Part shown: piece after piece, positions 11,095 through 29,000 of the stretch
Numbering within the stretch: the stretch's first letter is position 1
How the letters are laid out: each line of letters starts with the position of its first letter
Source: Hypsibius dujardini
Lineage: Eukaryota > Tardigrada > Eutardigrada > Parachela > Hypsibiidae
Reading direction: 5' to 3'
Length of the DNA: 36,159 nt
Assembly (NCBI GenBank): GCA_001579985.1
Contig: LRSR01005308.1
Span: 1-36,159 of the forward strand
Made by a program: the position numbers and the translations under genes
Notes under the pieces: generated by a model
Database searches by the model: none
Seen by the model: only the letters and a program-made list of their open reading frames with translations
Told to the model about the DNA's origin: nothing

Positions 11095-11912
11095 GTCTCT
11101 GTCGGTATCTGGATACATCTCTGTTTCTGTGTCCTTGTCCGTATCTCTCTGCGTGAGCCTATACTGATCAGGTTTTGTGTGTGTCTGTATCCGGACATGG
11201 GAAATACGATTGCCGTACTCTTAATCCCATTCCACAAAAAAGTCAATGTTAACAATGAATGTGGTTACGATTATGAAACTCTAAACAGCCGGAGCTCTTT
11301 GTTTGACGACTGTCTCTGCTAAAACGGAAATTCGTTTTAAGGCAATTGTAGCGGGGTGAGGAAGAGGGCCAAACGAGTGAAGGGACAACCGGAAACAGCT
11401 GAAGACTCGGGTTATCGCAATCCTTCTCTCGTGTGAGGCTCATTCGAACAGCTGGAAAAAAACTGGATGGAGAAAATGTGTTTGTCTGCGTCAATGTAAT
11501 ATCTGCCGGATATGACAGCCGGAGGGGTCTTCCTATCGGAAGGAGTGCGCGGGAGGAAATGGCAATGGGGGCTAAACTTTGTCGATTGGGAGAATGATGA
11601 TCGTGTACTGAGGCGAGTGTAATCGGATAATGCTCGACCTTTTGTCTGTGTGGAGCTCATGTGGCTAGGACTGTTATCCGCACGTGTGTAAGTCAATGGA
11701 AAGTGTGGTGCAGAATTTTAAATGATCAACTTTAATCGAGTATTTGATCCCGACAATCGATGATTATTATATTATTTTGGATAAATGTATGTAGTTTAAG
11801 CAGACTGTTATGCATAGCGCCCATAGATTTGAAGGCAAACGTAGTCAGCCAGTCAGACACAAAAACAACGTGGCACCAGGCAGGTAGGCAGGCAGTCAGC
11901 TAGTCAACCAGA

Positions 11913-11945
<33 letters not shown>

Positions 11946-12036
11946 AACAAACAGACAAACAGAGAGACAGACAGAGAGACAGAGAGACAGAGAGACAGAC
12001 AGGCAGGCAGACAGGCAGGCAGACATGCAGACATGC

Positions 12037-12079
<43 letters not shown>
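11913..12079. repeat. (GACA)n microsatellite
   Basis: Imperfect GACA array with GAGA and GGCA variants. Confidence 0.95.
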
Positions 12080-12083
<4 letters not shown>

Positions 12084-12940
12084 CTTTAAACCGCTAAGCA
12101 AAGAGACATCTCCGAATTTTGGAATTGTTTCAAAAGGAAATGAATAATTAATTATATGGGCAATGTTGGCGAACCGAGCTGGTTTGGCGAGCGAAAAATC
12201 TGAGTGGGTTGACTAGCGCACCTAAAAGGTACGAAGGAGAATGAAATTGGTATTCCACCCTCGCGTGTGTGTGCATTAGGTGTTCAGTTTCACAACAATC
12301 ATGGACACACACCGGAGACGGGGAGTCCTATGAAAAGTGCTTTATTATGCCACACACGCATATTGTATGCTGTTGACACCTCGTCGCGAACTCATTGTGG
12401 TTCTTCATAATGTCCGCAAGAAAACCATAAAGCAGAAGGACGCCGTACTGTTTAACAGAGCAACGTGCTACTTCATATACGAATCTTCCTACTCGCCTTG
12501 CTATTTTAGCGCAAAATTCTCTCCAAGAACTCTCCCCCAGCTCTCCATACCTATAACAGTACAGTGTGAGACAGCTGTGCCGGTGCACAAATATACACAA
12601 ATAAATTTATGAGTATGAGTAATACATGTATGAGAATGAGTATATGTATACTTATAATCATGGAAGAAACTCTTGAGATGTAACTGTACTCGCATATGAC
12701 GGCTAATTGTTGCACCAGAACGTTCTTGTCGTGCTGGTTTTTGCCTGTCAAGTATCGGTGGCGCCATCCGGAGACGCTCATTTTTATGCGTAATATACTC
12801 GTAATATTGGGGAACGTGCACTCGGCCTTGCCCATCCTTACGTTTTGCTTTTATTGCGATCTTTTTCTCGATGCGTGAATATAGTTTGTCTCGTGGTGCG
12901 CGCAATTCGCAGAATCTCATTTACAGTGCGGGTAATAGTT

Positions 12941-13167
12941 GTCTGTCTCCCCTAGGTGTATGTCTCCCCTAGGTGTATGTCTATGTCTGTCTGTTGTCTC
13001 CCATAGGTGTATGTCTGTGTCTGTCTGTTGTCTCCCCTAGGTGTATGTCTGTGTCTGTCTGTTGTCTCCCCTAGGTGTATGTCTGTGTCTGTCTGTTGCC
13101 TCCCCTAGGTGTATGTCTGCGTCTGTCTGTCTGTCTCCCATAGGTCTATGTCTGCGTCTGTCTGTAA
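12941..13167. repeat. 34-bp minisatellite with CCCCTAGGTGTATG cores
   Basis: Six or more units of about 34 bp, each joining a pyrimidine-rich GTCTCCCCTAG (CCATAG in some) to GTGTATGTCTGTGTCTGTCT. The first unit is short and the last carries TCTATG. Each unit places an AG directly beside a GT. Confidence 0.9.
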
Positions 13168-13439
13168 ATCAATGCTGGTTCGTATAATTGTGCGTGGCCG
13201 GTTCATCCGGCTTCGGTTCCTTCGGCTTCGGAAAACTCCAGTAAAACTGTTGCACTACGACTGCAACTCGAACTGCAGTGGACGGTATGATGCAGATTCT
13301 GTGATACAGATACTGTGTTCATCTTGCTGTATATGTTTTAACCGGGAAGCAACTGGGATTTACGATCCGGTATAAAACGCAAAAGTGCTGAATTGAGGTT
13401 TATTAGGTAACCTGACACTAGGAGCGAAAGATCAAAGAA

Positions 13440-13477
13440 GTTGCTGACTCCGCCGAGTCGGCTTTCTTTTCAGCAAC
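13440..13477 (+). other. Hairpin followed by a T-rich run
   Basis: GCTGACTC (13443-13450), loop CGCC, then GAGTCGGC (13455-13462) makes an 8-bp stem with one G-U wobble if transcribed, followed by TTTCTTTT. A competing outer stem GTTGCTG/CAGCAAC spans 13440-13446 and 13471-13477. No RNA family is recognised. Confidence 0.4.
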
Positions 13478-13722
13478 GCCTAAGTGGTTCGTCGTGATCG
13501 CTTGCAGGGATTTCGATGAGTGCGAAAAAACATCGAGGCAAGGCAATTTGCACTTTTTGTTTTATTAAGGTCTCTTACGCAACAGTGAGGATGCAAGAGT
13601 ACATTTTTACACGTAGTGAAGTACAACAAGCTCACCCGTCAGCAGCCATATCTTTCAACAACACCATCCTGATTTTTTAAATAAAAATATACTTAAATCT
13701 AACAGTTGAACCGAAATAATGT

Positions 13723-13727
13723 GTCTG

Positions 13728-13786
<59 letters not shown>

Positions 13787-13800
13787 TTGTCTGCCTGTCT
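13723..13800. repeat. (CTGT)n microsatellite
   Basis: Nearly perfect CTGT tetramers, degenerating at the right end into TTGT and CTGC. Confidence 0.95.
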
Positions 13801-14693
13801 AGGTAATGTCGCCGTTGAATGTGATCCTCAGCCGTTCCGTTACCGAATCAAGGAATTCGATATGTCTTGCGATTCGTGGGCTGCCAGCTAACAATTAAAA
13901 ATGCAGAAACTGCCGCACAGCAATGTGTGTGTGCGTGAGGTGAGAGTTGAGTGCTGCCGAAGTTTGACAGGAACAACTGGTACAACGCGCAATCAAACGC
14001 CAGACTGTCGCCGGGCCGCCACGAGACTACGCTTCTTCTCATATACACCACTGTGACTGGTCTGTCTGCTCTCTGTCTGTTGGAGAACTCTCCGGAGAAA
14101 CCATCACCACCTTAAGAACACAGTCGCCCGCAGACACGACAGACATTGATAGACAGGCAGACAGACAGTGCGAGTACACTCATACTGTAGAGCCAGTGGC
14201 TCTGAAATTTTAGCCGGTTCTCTCCCTCTCTCTCTTCTTCAGACACTCTTGCGGCACTATGCGCCATCAATCTTCGAAACGGGGTCGAGCCGAGTGAGAT
14301 CTGCTCCGAAGAATCGAAAATAAACCACATCACCACATATACACATACACATACACACATACACAGGCAATGATAGCGCCAGTCGTAGACTCGTATACCG
14401 AGAAATCCGAGATGCTTATATCCGCAGACAGAAGGAGTAATAAGCATCTTCAACGATGATCCAACCGAGAGAGCTAGGAGTAGGCGGAAAAAAGCACTGC
14501 AACCGGGATGCAATCTACTGGTCCTCATACTGCAGCATGGGAATGTTAATCACCAACCGTAAAAAGGAATATAAACATAGACAGCAGCATCGAGAGGTCG
14601 TTAATGGTCAGTGTAGCGGAGGCATACACGGGGCAACCCAAAATTAGAACAGCTATGGAAAGTACAGAAAGTATTACTCCATCGGAGCGTATG

Positions 14694-14735
14694 TGTCTGT
14701 GTCTGTGTCTGCGTCTGTGTCTGTGTCTGTGTCTG
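14694..14735. repeat. Short (TCTGTG)n tract
   Basis: About seven hexamers, with one GCG variant. Confidence 0.9.
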
Positions 14736-15200
14736 CTGTAAAACCGCAAAGGAAGATTCGTAAACTCTGTTAACATGTGTGCCGAGGGTGGATTCGGACG
14801 GACGTGGCTTTGCAATTTACGACAGACAGTGTGGCGTGTCGGTCTTCTGTGTATGAGCATATCAATGGTCTCCTCCCGTAGCGCGCTCCCAGCATGGAGC
14901 ACCGTATCGTTATTTCCTGCGGTGTGTGGTGTCTGTCTTTCGTTAAGAAAAGCGGGGTACTTTTTGTGTGAAATTATTATTTTTTCCGTTCGCTTGTCGG
15001 CCCAATTGTTCCCGCTCTCTCTTTAATCTTCAGCGTGATTGTAATTGAATCAACCTGCCGTTTTTGCTCGACGGACGACAGCTGATGTTGAATCGATTCT
15101 CTTTTTTTCTGGTTTTCATTTGTAAAGGATGCATTGTAAACTGCTGCCTTATTACAATTCCGATTCATTCCTTTTTGTCGGATTTCGGCGCCGAAATCTT

Positions 15201-15595
15201 CAGAACAGGCGTTTCGGTTCCTTTTTGCATGGCGTTCAATGATATCTTCAGAACAGGCGTTTCGGTTCCTTTTAGCATGGTGTTCGTTTATGACGAACAG
15301 AACAGACGTTTCGGTTCCTTTTTGCATGGCGTTCACTGATATCTTCAGAACAGACGTTTTGGTTCCTTTTTGCATGGTGTTCGCTGATATCTTCAGAACA
15401 GGCGTTTTCGTTCCTTTTCGCATAGTGTTCGCTGATATCTTCAGAACAGACGCTTTGGTTCCTTTTTGCATGGTGTTCGTTTATGACGAACAGAACAGAC
15501 GTTTTAGTTCCTTTTCGCATAGTGTTCACTGATATCTTCAGAACAGACGTTTTCGTTCCTTTTTGCATGGTGTTCGCTTATGACGAACAGAACCT
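15201..15595. repeat. 48/49-bp minisatellite with two interleaved unit types
   Basis: CAGAACAG anchors occur at 15201, 15249, 15298, 15346, 15394, 15442, 15491, 15539 and 15588. Units end either in TGATATCTT (48 bp) or TTATGACGAA (49 bp), in the order A-B-A-A-A-B-A-B. Open frames of 90-160 codons on both strands come from the 48-bp period and are probably not genes. Confidence 0.9.
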
Positions 15596-16054
15596 CAGGA
15601 GTCAGGAGTAGAGTCTGTTCGATTTGGGTTATCGCTGAGTTGGGATTGCAACTTGTGATTTCCCTTTCGCAAGGTTCCGAACTGATTTTGGTTCGTTTTT
15701 TTGTCGAGATCTGCGCATAATTACTTCTTTCTCTCGTCGTGCGCCTTTATATCTGGGTGATTTACCAATTCCCACTATGCAATGGCATGTTCGTATTGGA
15801 AATTTTCAACCTAGAAAAAACAGCGGAAATTTTCAGAATCGGATACGAATTTAAGGCTCATTTTTAGCCGACCCTGAAAAGTTATTCACACCAAATTTGT
15901 GGAACACATTTACCGGAATTCTTTGTTCCTTCTCGAGGGGATATCAATCAATTTGACTGACTGGTTTGTTGGGTCCTCGACCTACTAAAAGCGGCCTTTT
16001 TTGGGGGAAACTTCAACAAACGGATTATTTCTTTACAACCACACGTTTCCCGCG

Positions 16055-21791
<5,737 letters not shown>

Positions 21792-22167
21792 CTTTTTTTT
21801 GGATTAAAATGTTGTGCCTTGAAATTGGTCTCCAATTTCGAAACGATGTGTACAGAGTAAAGTGTGTTGGCGTCGAGTTTTAGATGATTTGAAGGTCTGC
21901 CATATTTTTTAAAGGTATAGCGCTACTGGAAGCATTAGTGATAGTTGCTCAACCGGTGTTCAAACAGCGAGTCTATTACCGTGGATAGAGAGACGTTTTG
22001 CTTGTTATATGCAAATTTGTTTGCTTCATTAATTCGCCATTTTCGGGCTTTAGCCCGCACCCTAAATGGAGCCCAAAGAAAGTGGTCCCAATTCAGGAAA
22101 AAAAGTACTGGTTTCTCCTTTACTTGTTTCTATACATTATTAATTACATGTTCATTTGATAATTATA

Positions 22168-22199
<32 letters not shown>

Positions 22200-23145
22200 G
22201 CAGGCAGGCAGGCAGGCAGACAGGTAGGTACAGTACCTGCTCTAGCAGCGTTTACTTCAGCGCTTAGAGCTCCCGAGAGCGGGTACAGGTTCTACACGTA
22301 GCGTTGAAAAACTGAGTAATGGATTATGCAAAAACTGCACAGCTACTGAATAAGTACGCAGCTCTTGGAACCTGGAGAGCTGATCTCACATCCCATTCAC
22401 GACGGACATCCCGGACCCGGTACGCTCTTCTGTACAGTCTATCAGCCGCCAGCGGGCCGCCGACTGGGAGACCCTGTCGTAACTCTCGAAGTCGATGTAT
22501 TATTATCATAGACCTGCTTAATAAGCCCGGACTGCTCCCATGGACCCATTCAAGCATTTGTATTTGTAGGCTTTAGCGGGTGGTCTGTTGTTTTGTCACC
22601 CGGGATTGTCTGGCGCGTGGCTGTAGGTTGCACATTCAGCCCACGCGTACAACTGCATCCTGCGCTTGCCCTGTGCATTTGCTTCGGCGCGTAGCCATTC
22701 CGCTTCGGCGCGTACGGAATGATAAATTTACTCGTATGTTTACAGTTTACGCATCTTCTCCTCAACGATCTCTCTTCTCCTCCAAGCTCCAGCTGACGCC
22801 TCGTGCGTGATCTTACAGTGGGACGCGTTTTTTTTAAATTTTCAAAACGCTTTTTTTCTGCTACGGATCAGTTAGCAGTTCTGTTGCCATCCGACCAGCT
22901 TTTCTCCTTACAACTGCCATGTTTTGATTTGGGATTTGAACGGATCGCTGTAGAAATCGATCATTTCTCTGCTTACCGCTGACTGGTGCAATCACCCATT
23001 TCTTCACAGACTGCGTCAATAACATTTTAACAGGATTTTTATTTGCGTACGACAATCTGATTTCTACACCGTGTTTAGTAACGTTGTATTTGGATAAATT
23101 TAGTCCGTGAATGAGTGGGTAAATTTTACAGTTGTATAGCGGGAC
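21792..23145. other. PPP2R3 3' flank and VTI1 5' flank
   Basis: An ATTAAA at 21803 is a possible PPP2R3 poly(A) signal. The rest holds a GACA/GGCA array and GC-rich unique sequence. A 105-codon minus-strand ORF (22861-23178) runs into VTI1 exon 1 but shows no recognisable domain. Confidence 0.5.
22172..22222. repeat. (GACA)n(GGCA)n microsatellite
   Basis: GACA tetramers shift to GGCA. It is followed about 45 bp later by AGAGCTCCCGAGAGCG (22266-22281), also found beside the array at 5686-5767. Confidence 0.93.
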
Positions 23146-23780
23146 ATGGCGTCGTTGCTCCAGGATTTCGAGCAACAATATGCCGCGATAACTGGGGAGT
23201 TGACGCAGAAATTAACCCGCCTGCGTCATCAGATTGGAGGTGTGTGTCAAGTGTCGCGCCTAACAGTTTGTAAAAATTATTCCTGCTTGTGTTTGGAGTG
23301 ATCGACTGTCTGGTTTGTTACAGCCGACAAACTTTCTACAATTCGAGAGGCAGAACGGTGTTTTGAGGAATGCAGGGAATTGGTAAGCTTCTTGGCTGGG
23401 CTATTCACTCGATCGATTGATTGACTGCCTTCAAATCGGGATTCTGCTGATTCAAGCGCTCGCTCCGTCGATTGATTGATGGGAGATTCATAGTCATTTG
23501 TACACTCCATTTCTGGATTCGCTCATTTTCTTATATAATCGGAGAACTCGCGGGGTTAAACTTTTCTCATCTGTTGCGGCAAGACTTTGCCGAAGTGCAT
23601 TACGCTTACTTATTATATGTTTATTATTTGATTATTCTTTTCCCAGTTCGAGCAAATGGAGCTGGAGGTTCGGTCATTCCCAATGGAAGAAAAACTGAAA
23701 TATCAGACCCGACTGCAGAGTTATAAAGCACAAGTTCAAACGTTTCAACGAGATCTGGTAAGTGTGCCTCTTCGTCTCTA

Positions 23781-23843
<63 letters not shown>

Positions 23844-24502
23844 GCATCTCTCTGTCGGTCTGTTTGTCTATATCTTTCTAACTGACTGTCTGTTTGTCTG
23901 TCTATCGTCTATCTCTCGTCTGTCTCTGTCTGTCTCTATCTGTCTCTATCTGTCGGTCGCTGTCTGCATCTGTCTGTCTGTCTTTCCCCCTGGCTCGGTC
24001 TGTTTCTGCCGGCCTGCCTGTCTGTCGGATTATTATCTGTCTTACGGTACATCATTACTCGTTTTACTATATTTGGTTTGTCTTCTGCTTTGAACGACAG
24101 AAAACAGCGCGTTTAGGAAATTCCGATGAAGCCAACCGGGAAACTCTCCTCTCAATGTCAGACGACAACTACACAACCAATGATGACCAGCAAGCACTCC
24201 TACAGGAAAACACCGACCGCCTGGATCGCACCACCTACAAGATGGAGCAAGCGTATCGAGCCGCTCTGGAGACAGAGCAGATCGGAGCAACCGTGCTCAG
24301 TAACCTGGGATCCCAGAAGGAGTCACTAAACAAAACCCGTCAACGCCTGACGGAAATGGACGAAGATCTTGGGCGAAGTTCCCGCCTGTTGAGTGTGATG
24401 ATCCACCGAGTCGTCCAAAATCGCGTCATGATTGTCGGCTTGATGGCATTCCTCGTTTTAATTATTGGAATATGCATTTATCTCACCGTTCACCGTAAAT
24501 GA
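23146..24502 (+). CDS. VTI1: Vti1-type vesicle Q-SNARE
   Basis: Four exons keep phase: 23146-23239, 23324-23382, 23647-23757 and 24101-24502 (stop TGA), giving 221 residues, the usual Vti1 length. The N-terminus MASLLQDFEQQYAAITGELT begins the Habc-type helical bundle. The SNARE helix covers about residues 123-187 (LDRTTYKMEQAYRAALETEQIG, then NLGSQKESLNKTRQRL), with Gln160 where the zero-layer residue is expected. LGRSSRLLSVMIHRVVQNR leads into a C-terminal membrane anchor at about 197-218, with only HRK after it. Vti1 is the Qb-SNARE for Golgi, endosome and lysosome fusion. Similarity to VTI1A is clear around the juxtamembrane segment, but a choice between VTI1A and VTI1B is not safe. Intron 3 carries a long CTGT array. 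Confidence 0.94.
23783..24032 (+). repeat. (CTGT)n-type array in VTI1 intron 3
   Basis: About 250 bp of CTGT tetramers, degenerating into CTAT and CGGT variants, on the sense strand. It fills most of the intron 23758-24100. Confidence 0.93.
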
Positions 24503-26072
24503 AACTATATCGGGATGTCTTTCTTTTTTTCGTTTTAAATTATTTGTATGACAGACAATTCATATGACGATAAATGTAATCATGGCTTGCAAAACTTTTC
24601 CAGTTCGACTGAATCTTCTCATGGTCGACCAGTGCATGGAATAAAAATACCTTTGACAGCACCTTCAGTCTGTCAGTCAGTCAGTCAGTCAGTCAGTCAG
24701 TCAGTCAGTCAGTCAGTCAGTCAGTCAGTCAGTCAGTCAGTCAGTCAGTCAGTCAGTCAGTCAGTCAGCCTTGTATTGGGCGTGTCCTTGATCTCAATTC
24801 CGGCATAGAGAAAGCAAATTCCTACTGTGATCCCGCGCAATCCGCCATGTTGAGGAATGAAACGGAAAGTGCCTAATAGTTCCCCAAAGCATCTTTAGAC
24901 AACTTAATTTTCTAAATTACATTTTAAATTTAGCTCCATTAATATTTGCTATCGCTAATGGAAACTGGTTTTTCTATAATTTTAATTTAAATAAACAAAA
25001 CAATACTTGAATTTTAAAAAATTTTCATGGAAAAAATAACATCTCCAATTTTAACTTAGATGTGAAACAATTGGGCTCGTTCCCCAATGCCAGACGGTGA
25101 GTTCAGGTGGTTCAGTTTTCCACGCGGTGTGTGCCGTGTGAGGCAAGTGAGTGAACCGGCTGAACTACCGGCTCATCAATCATCGCTGGCGGGTTTAAAA
25201 ATTCTTCACCATTTTTCGCAGACCGCTTTTTTTGTCTCTGACGCGGATCTTACCTTTTTACGGTGTTGCCCTATTTTGATTTTTTAATTTCTTGGGGATT
25301 CGGCCGGCGAGATCCTCACTCCTGCATCTCGTTAAACTGTGGAATTTCACAGCAGTGACATCAGGTACGAAATAAAATAAATAAAATGGAGGTCTCCAAT
25401 TTCTGCACTCGTTTTCCTAAATTATATTACGGAGGGTGCTATTTTCTAATAACTTACGCTGTAAGCTTTTGATTGTTGCACGAAAAATCCTATTGGATAA
25501 GGAGGGGAACATTTTGGACTGTGTTAATTTCTGGTCTCGTCAGCGACGCCTTCGACATTTTGTCTGCTCTTGTGGTCTCTCCCTCTGCAGCTCGTTAACT
25601 TACATTCTGCATTGACTGATGATTTTTATGTGGAACAAAACCGGAAGTTTTGTGTGCTCGATGGTAATTTGATAGTTTCAGTTTTTGTTCGTTGAAGAAA
25701 CCCTAGCGGAGCTCTCATCTCGGAACGTGCCATATGGTCCAAAAATCCATTTTTTGGCATTTTATTTCTTTTCAAACGCCATCGTTTAACTACCTTTCCA
25801 ACGATTGGGGCAATCAGGATGTAAATATGAATTCAGGAAAAAGAGGGAAATTTTAGTAATCGTAATTTAGTTATTTTAATAATTGATATAATAAATTAAA
25901 TGTTATTGTTTACTTCGATTGGCTGATTGATCTTATCACTGGAAAGTTTGTATTGTAAGGACAGCTGTGTAATAACTGTGGATCAGTTTCTTTCGGATAA
26001 GGTTTACTGGGCATTTTCATCATTTCGGCTTCTAAATATGTCTCAACCTCCTCTTTTCCAGACATTTAAATC
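24503..26072. other. Intergenic region between VTI1 and lamin, including lamin 5' UTR acceptor
   Basis: AT-rich unique sequence plus the TCAG array. At the right end TTTTCCAG (to 26061) is a good splice acceptor only 11 nt before the lamin ATG, so at least one non-coding lamin exon should lie upstream. I could not place it. Confidence 0.55.
24673..24768. repeat. Perfect (TCAG)24 microsatellite
   Basis: Twenty-four uninterrupted TCAG copies, the purest tetramer array in the window and a different motif from the TGTC/GACA class. Its purity suggests recent expansion. Confidence 0.97.
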
Positions 26073-29000
26073 ATGGCCGAAAAAGCCGGAGAAGCGGGCG
26101 TGCAGACAAGAAGCCGCCGTAATCGCAGTACATCCCGCGAAGTCAGCAACGGCGTCGCTGCGCCACCCGCCAAGGCGACCCGTTCCAGTCAGCTCGAGGC
26201 GGTGGCCGAGCAGGCTACACCATCGAGCCAGCAGAGCCAGAAATCCGTGCGCACCGAGTCATCCATGAGTCTCGGCTTCAACGGTGGTTCATCGCAAGGT
26301 AGCCGTGCTACAAGTCCCACCAGCTTCAGCCGCGCTCAGGAAAAGGAGGAGCTGCAGAATCTCAACGACCGTCTGGCTAAGATCCTCAACAAGCTCAATG
26401 ATTCTGAGGAAGAAAATCGCACACTGAAGGTATGTCGCGTCGCGTCATTACTTACTTTTTGTTGAACTGCCGTTGGTGAATTACCTTGATTGGTGGATTG
26501 TGTAGCGTGTGATGCGTTGATTGATTGATACCTTGGTTGATTGATATCTTCTTTGATTGATACCTTGGTTGATTGATGTCATAGTTGATGGATAGTGTTG
26601 CATGTCGTGAATAGATTGATTGGTCGATGAAAATCAACGGTTTTGTTCTGCTCTTTAGATTCGACTGACCACCGTGCAGCAGGAAACGTCTGCCGACCTC
26701 AACGACCAAATCGGCAAATATCGCGATGAGCTTGAGCGCGCCCGAAAGGCAGTCGACGCGATCACACAGGAGAAGGATCGTGAGTTGCTTGCGAAGGACA
26801 AGGCTCTCGGGGAGCTCAACGAGCACAAGGCTCAGTAAGAAAGCAAAAGGGTATTCAGTCTGCCGTGCCGTACAGCTCACTTATTCCTTGTTAGGTTCGC
26901 CGCCCTGCGAAAGCGCTTGGACGAATTGGAAGCACGCCTCAAGGCTGCTGAAAAGGCCGCTAGGGACAAGGATAATGTGTTGACCGAATTGAAGGCTCAG
27001 CTGGCAGAGTCGGAGACTGCCGGAAAGGTGCGTTTTTTTAGAACTGTCCTTTCGAGTGTCTTCCCTCGCCATTTAGATTTTAAGTTACATCAAAGCAGAA
27101 ATAAATTTGAAAAGTTAAGAGTTATTAATTATGATTTTTTCTAATTTAACAGTTATAGATGACTAGAAATATCTATGAATTCGGGCATTTCATTTTTAAT
27201 GGAATTCAAATTCCAGAAGTTCATTTAAGCTATCGCAGACATACTTTAGCGGAATTTCAGGTTTCTTCGAGGCTTATATATCTTCATTTACATTACAGCG
27301 CATCCAAAAGGAGCTGGCGGACAAGACCAAGCAATTGGACCAGGCTAGAAACCAAATTGAGCAGGAAGTGATTTCCCGCACCAATCTGGAAAACGCCCTG
27401 AAAACTGCCGAGGAGAAAGCCAAATTTGAAAATAACCTTTTGGAATCTGTAAGTTTCGTCAATTTTATCTTAAAACTTTCATTTTGAACAATTCATCATC
27501 TGAGAATGCGAGATAAAACTTATTTTCTCTCTTGGCCCATCACAGAAGCTGCAGCGACAATCATTGTCGGTGACCACGGTCGATCACCACTCCGCCCATA
27601 GCACTTCTCGTCGCTCGGGCTCTGACTTTTCGGCCTCGGTCGAGGATATGCGTAGTGCTTTGGAAGACGCTCGCGAGGAGATCCAGGAGAACATGGACCG
27701 GATGTATGGATCTAAGGTACTGATATTCGATTTCCGGTTTTATCTGGTGAACTTCCCAGTACCGACCATCATCTAAATCTGAAGTCTTACTCATTGAGCC
27801 TCTCATCCACCTCTATGCTGTTGCAGCTGGAAGGGTTGGAGGTCTTGTCTGAAAGCCAGAAACAGACCATCAACGGACTGAACCAGGCCTTATCCGCGAG
27901 CCGGCATGACATGAAGGATCTGCAGAAAGAGAATCAGCAGCTTCGCAAAAAGGTATAGCTGGTTTAGTTTATGTCCCACAGTGGCACTTGTTATGGGTGG
28001 ATCTCATGGACTCTTCCCCAATTTGCAGGTGGGCGAGGTTGAGAAGGAGCTACATCAACAGCACCAGAAGTTTGATCAGCACAAGATGGACTGCACCGCG
28101 CGCATCGCCGCCCTCTCGGACCAGTCGAACCAGGCCAGTCAGCAGTACCAAGCCCTGCTGGAGGAGTACCGCACCACCACCCACAACAACGTGGAGATGC
28201 GCACGGAGCTGGAGATGTACAACAAGCTGCTGTCGGACGAGGAGATTCGGTGAGCGGACGAGAAGTCCCGAAGTCTTCAAATAATCGGATATTTTCCCTA
28301 AAAAATTGAACGCTGAAAATATTACATTATTTTACATAATAAAAGGGTACAAAAAAGTTGCCAGCCGTTTAATCAGCACTTAGTTTGACGTTTCTAACCT
28401 TAAATATTTACAACTTGATCCACCTATCGAAATTCCACACCTTCATTGACCTTTTCGTCCATCGCTCTTGTCTTTGTGCAGCCTGGGAATCACCTCTGCC
28501 GACCAGTACGGCGGTGTCCGTCACGGTGCCAAGAAGCGCAAGCTGACGGAAACTTTCTACACCACCCCGTTCGGTTCGCGGTCAAGTGCCGGCAGTCGTA
28601 GCGCTGGTCACAACTCCACGCCCGTTACCAAGTCTCAAGTCACTCGCACCACAGTCAAGACATCGGAGAACAAGTCCAAGGCTTCGGGACCGGTCCGTAT
28701 TTTGGAAGTCGCGCCGGGGAAGGTGGTGCGCCTGGAAAACATCAGTGAAGCGGTAGGAAGCTAGGCTCTTTTCTCGCCAGTTAGAACGTTAACTCCTCGC
28801 GGTCTGTTTCGCATGCCTCTTTTCTCGCCAGTTAGAACGAGAACTCCTCGCGGTCTGTTTCGCATGCCTCTTTTCTCTGCAGGTTATGCAGTTGGGGCAC
28901 TGGCGCATTCACCAGCACGGCGCTTCCGGTGACGCGGCTTTCCAGTTCGAGAAGGACCAAGTCATTGGCGGTCAGAGTATTATCTCTGTGAGTGTGCATT

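Larger units (their letters stand above)
8336..16054. other. 7.7-kb gene-poor, satellite-rich region
   Basis: No exon chain or conserved domain was found. It holds the truncated MITE, GA and CTGT-type microsatellites, and 25-, 34- and 48-bp minisatellites. It could be intergenic, or partly a long 5' intron of PPP2R3 or of the 7055 gene; the sequence does not decide. Confidence 0.55.

Noticed and set aside
14977-15568. Minus-strand ORFs made of KGTKTSVLKIS-type repeats
   Set aside because: They are the translation of the 48/49-bp minisatellite; unit lengths of 49 break the frame and the opposite strand is equally open.
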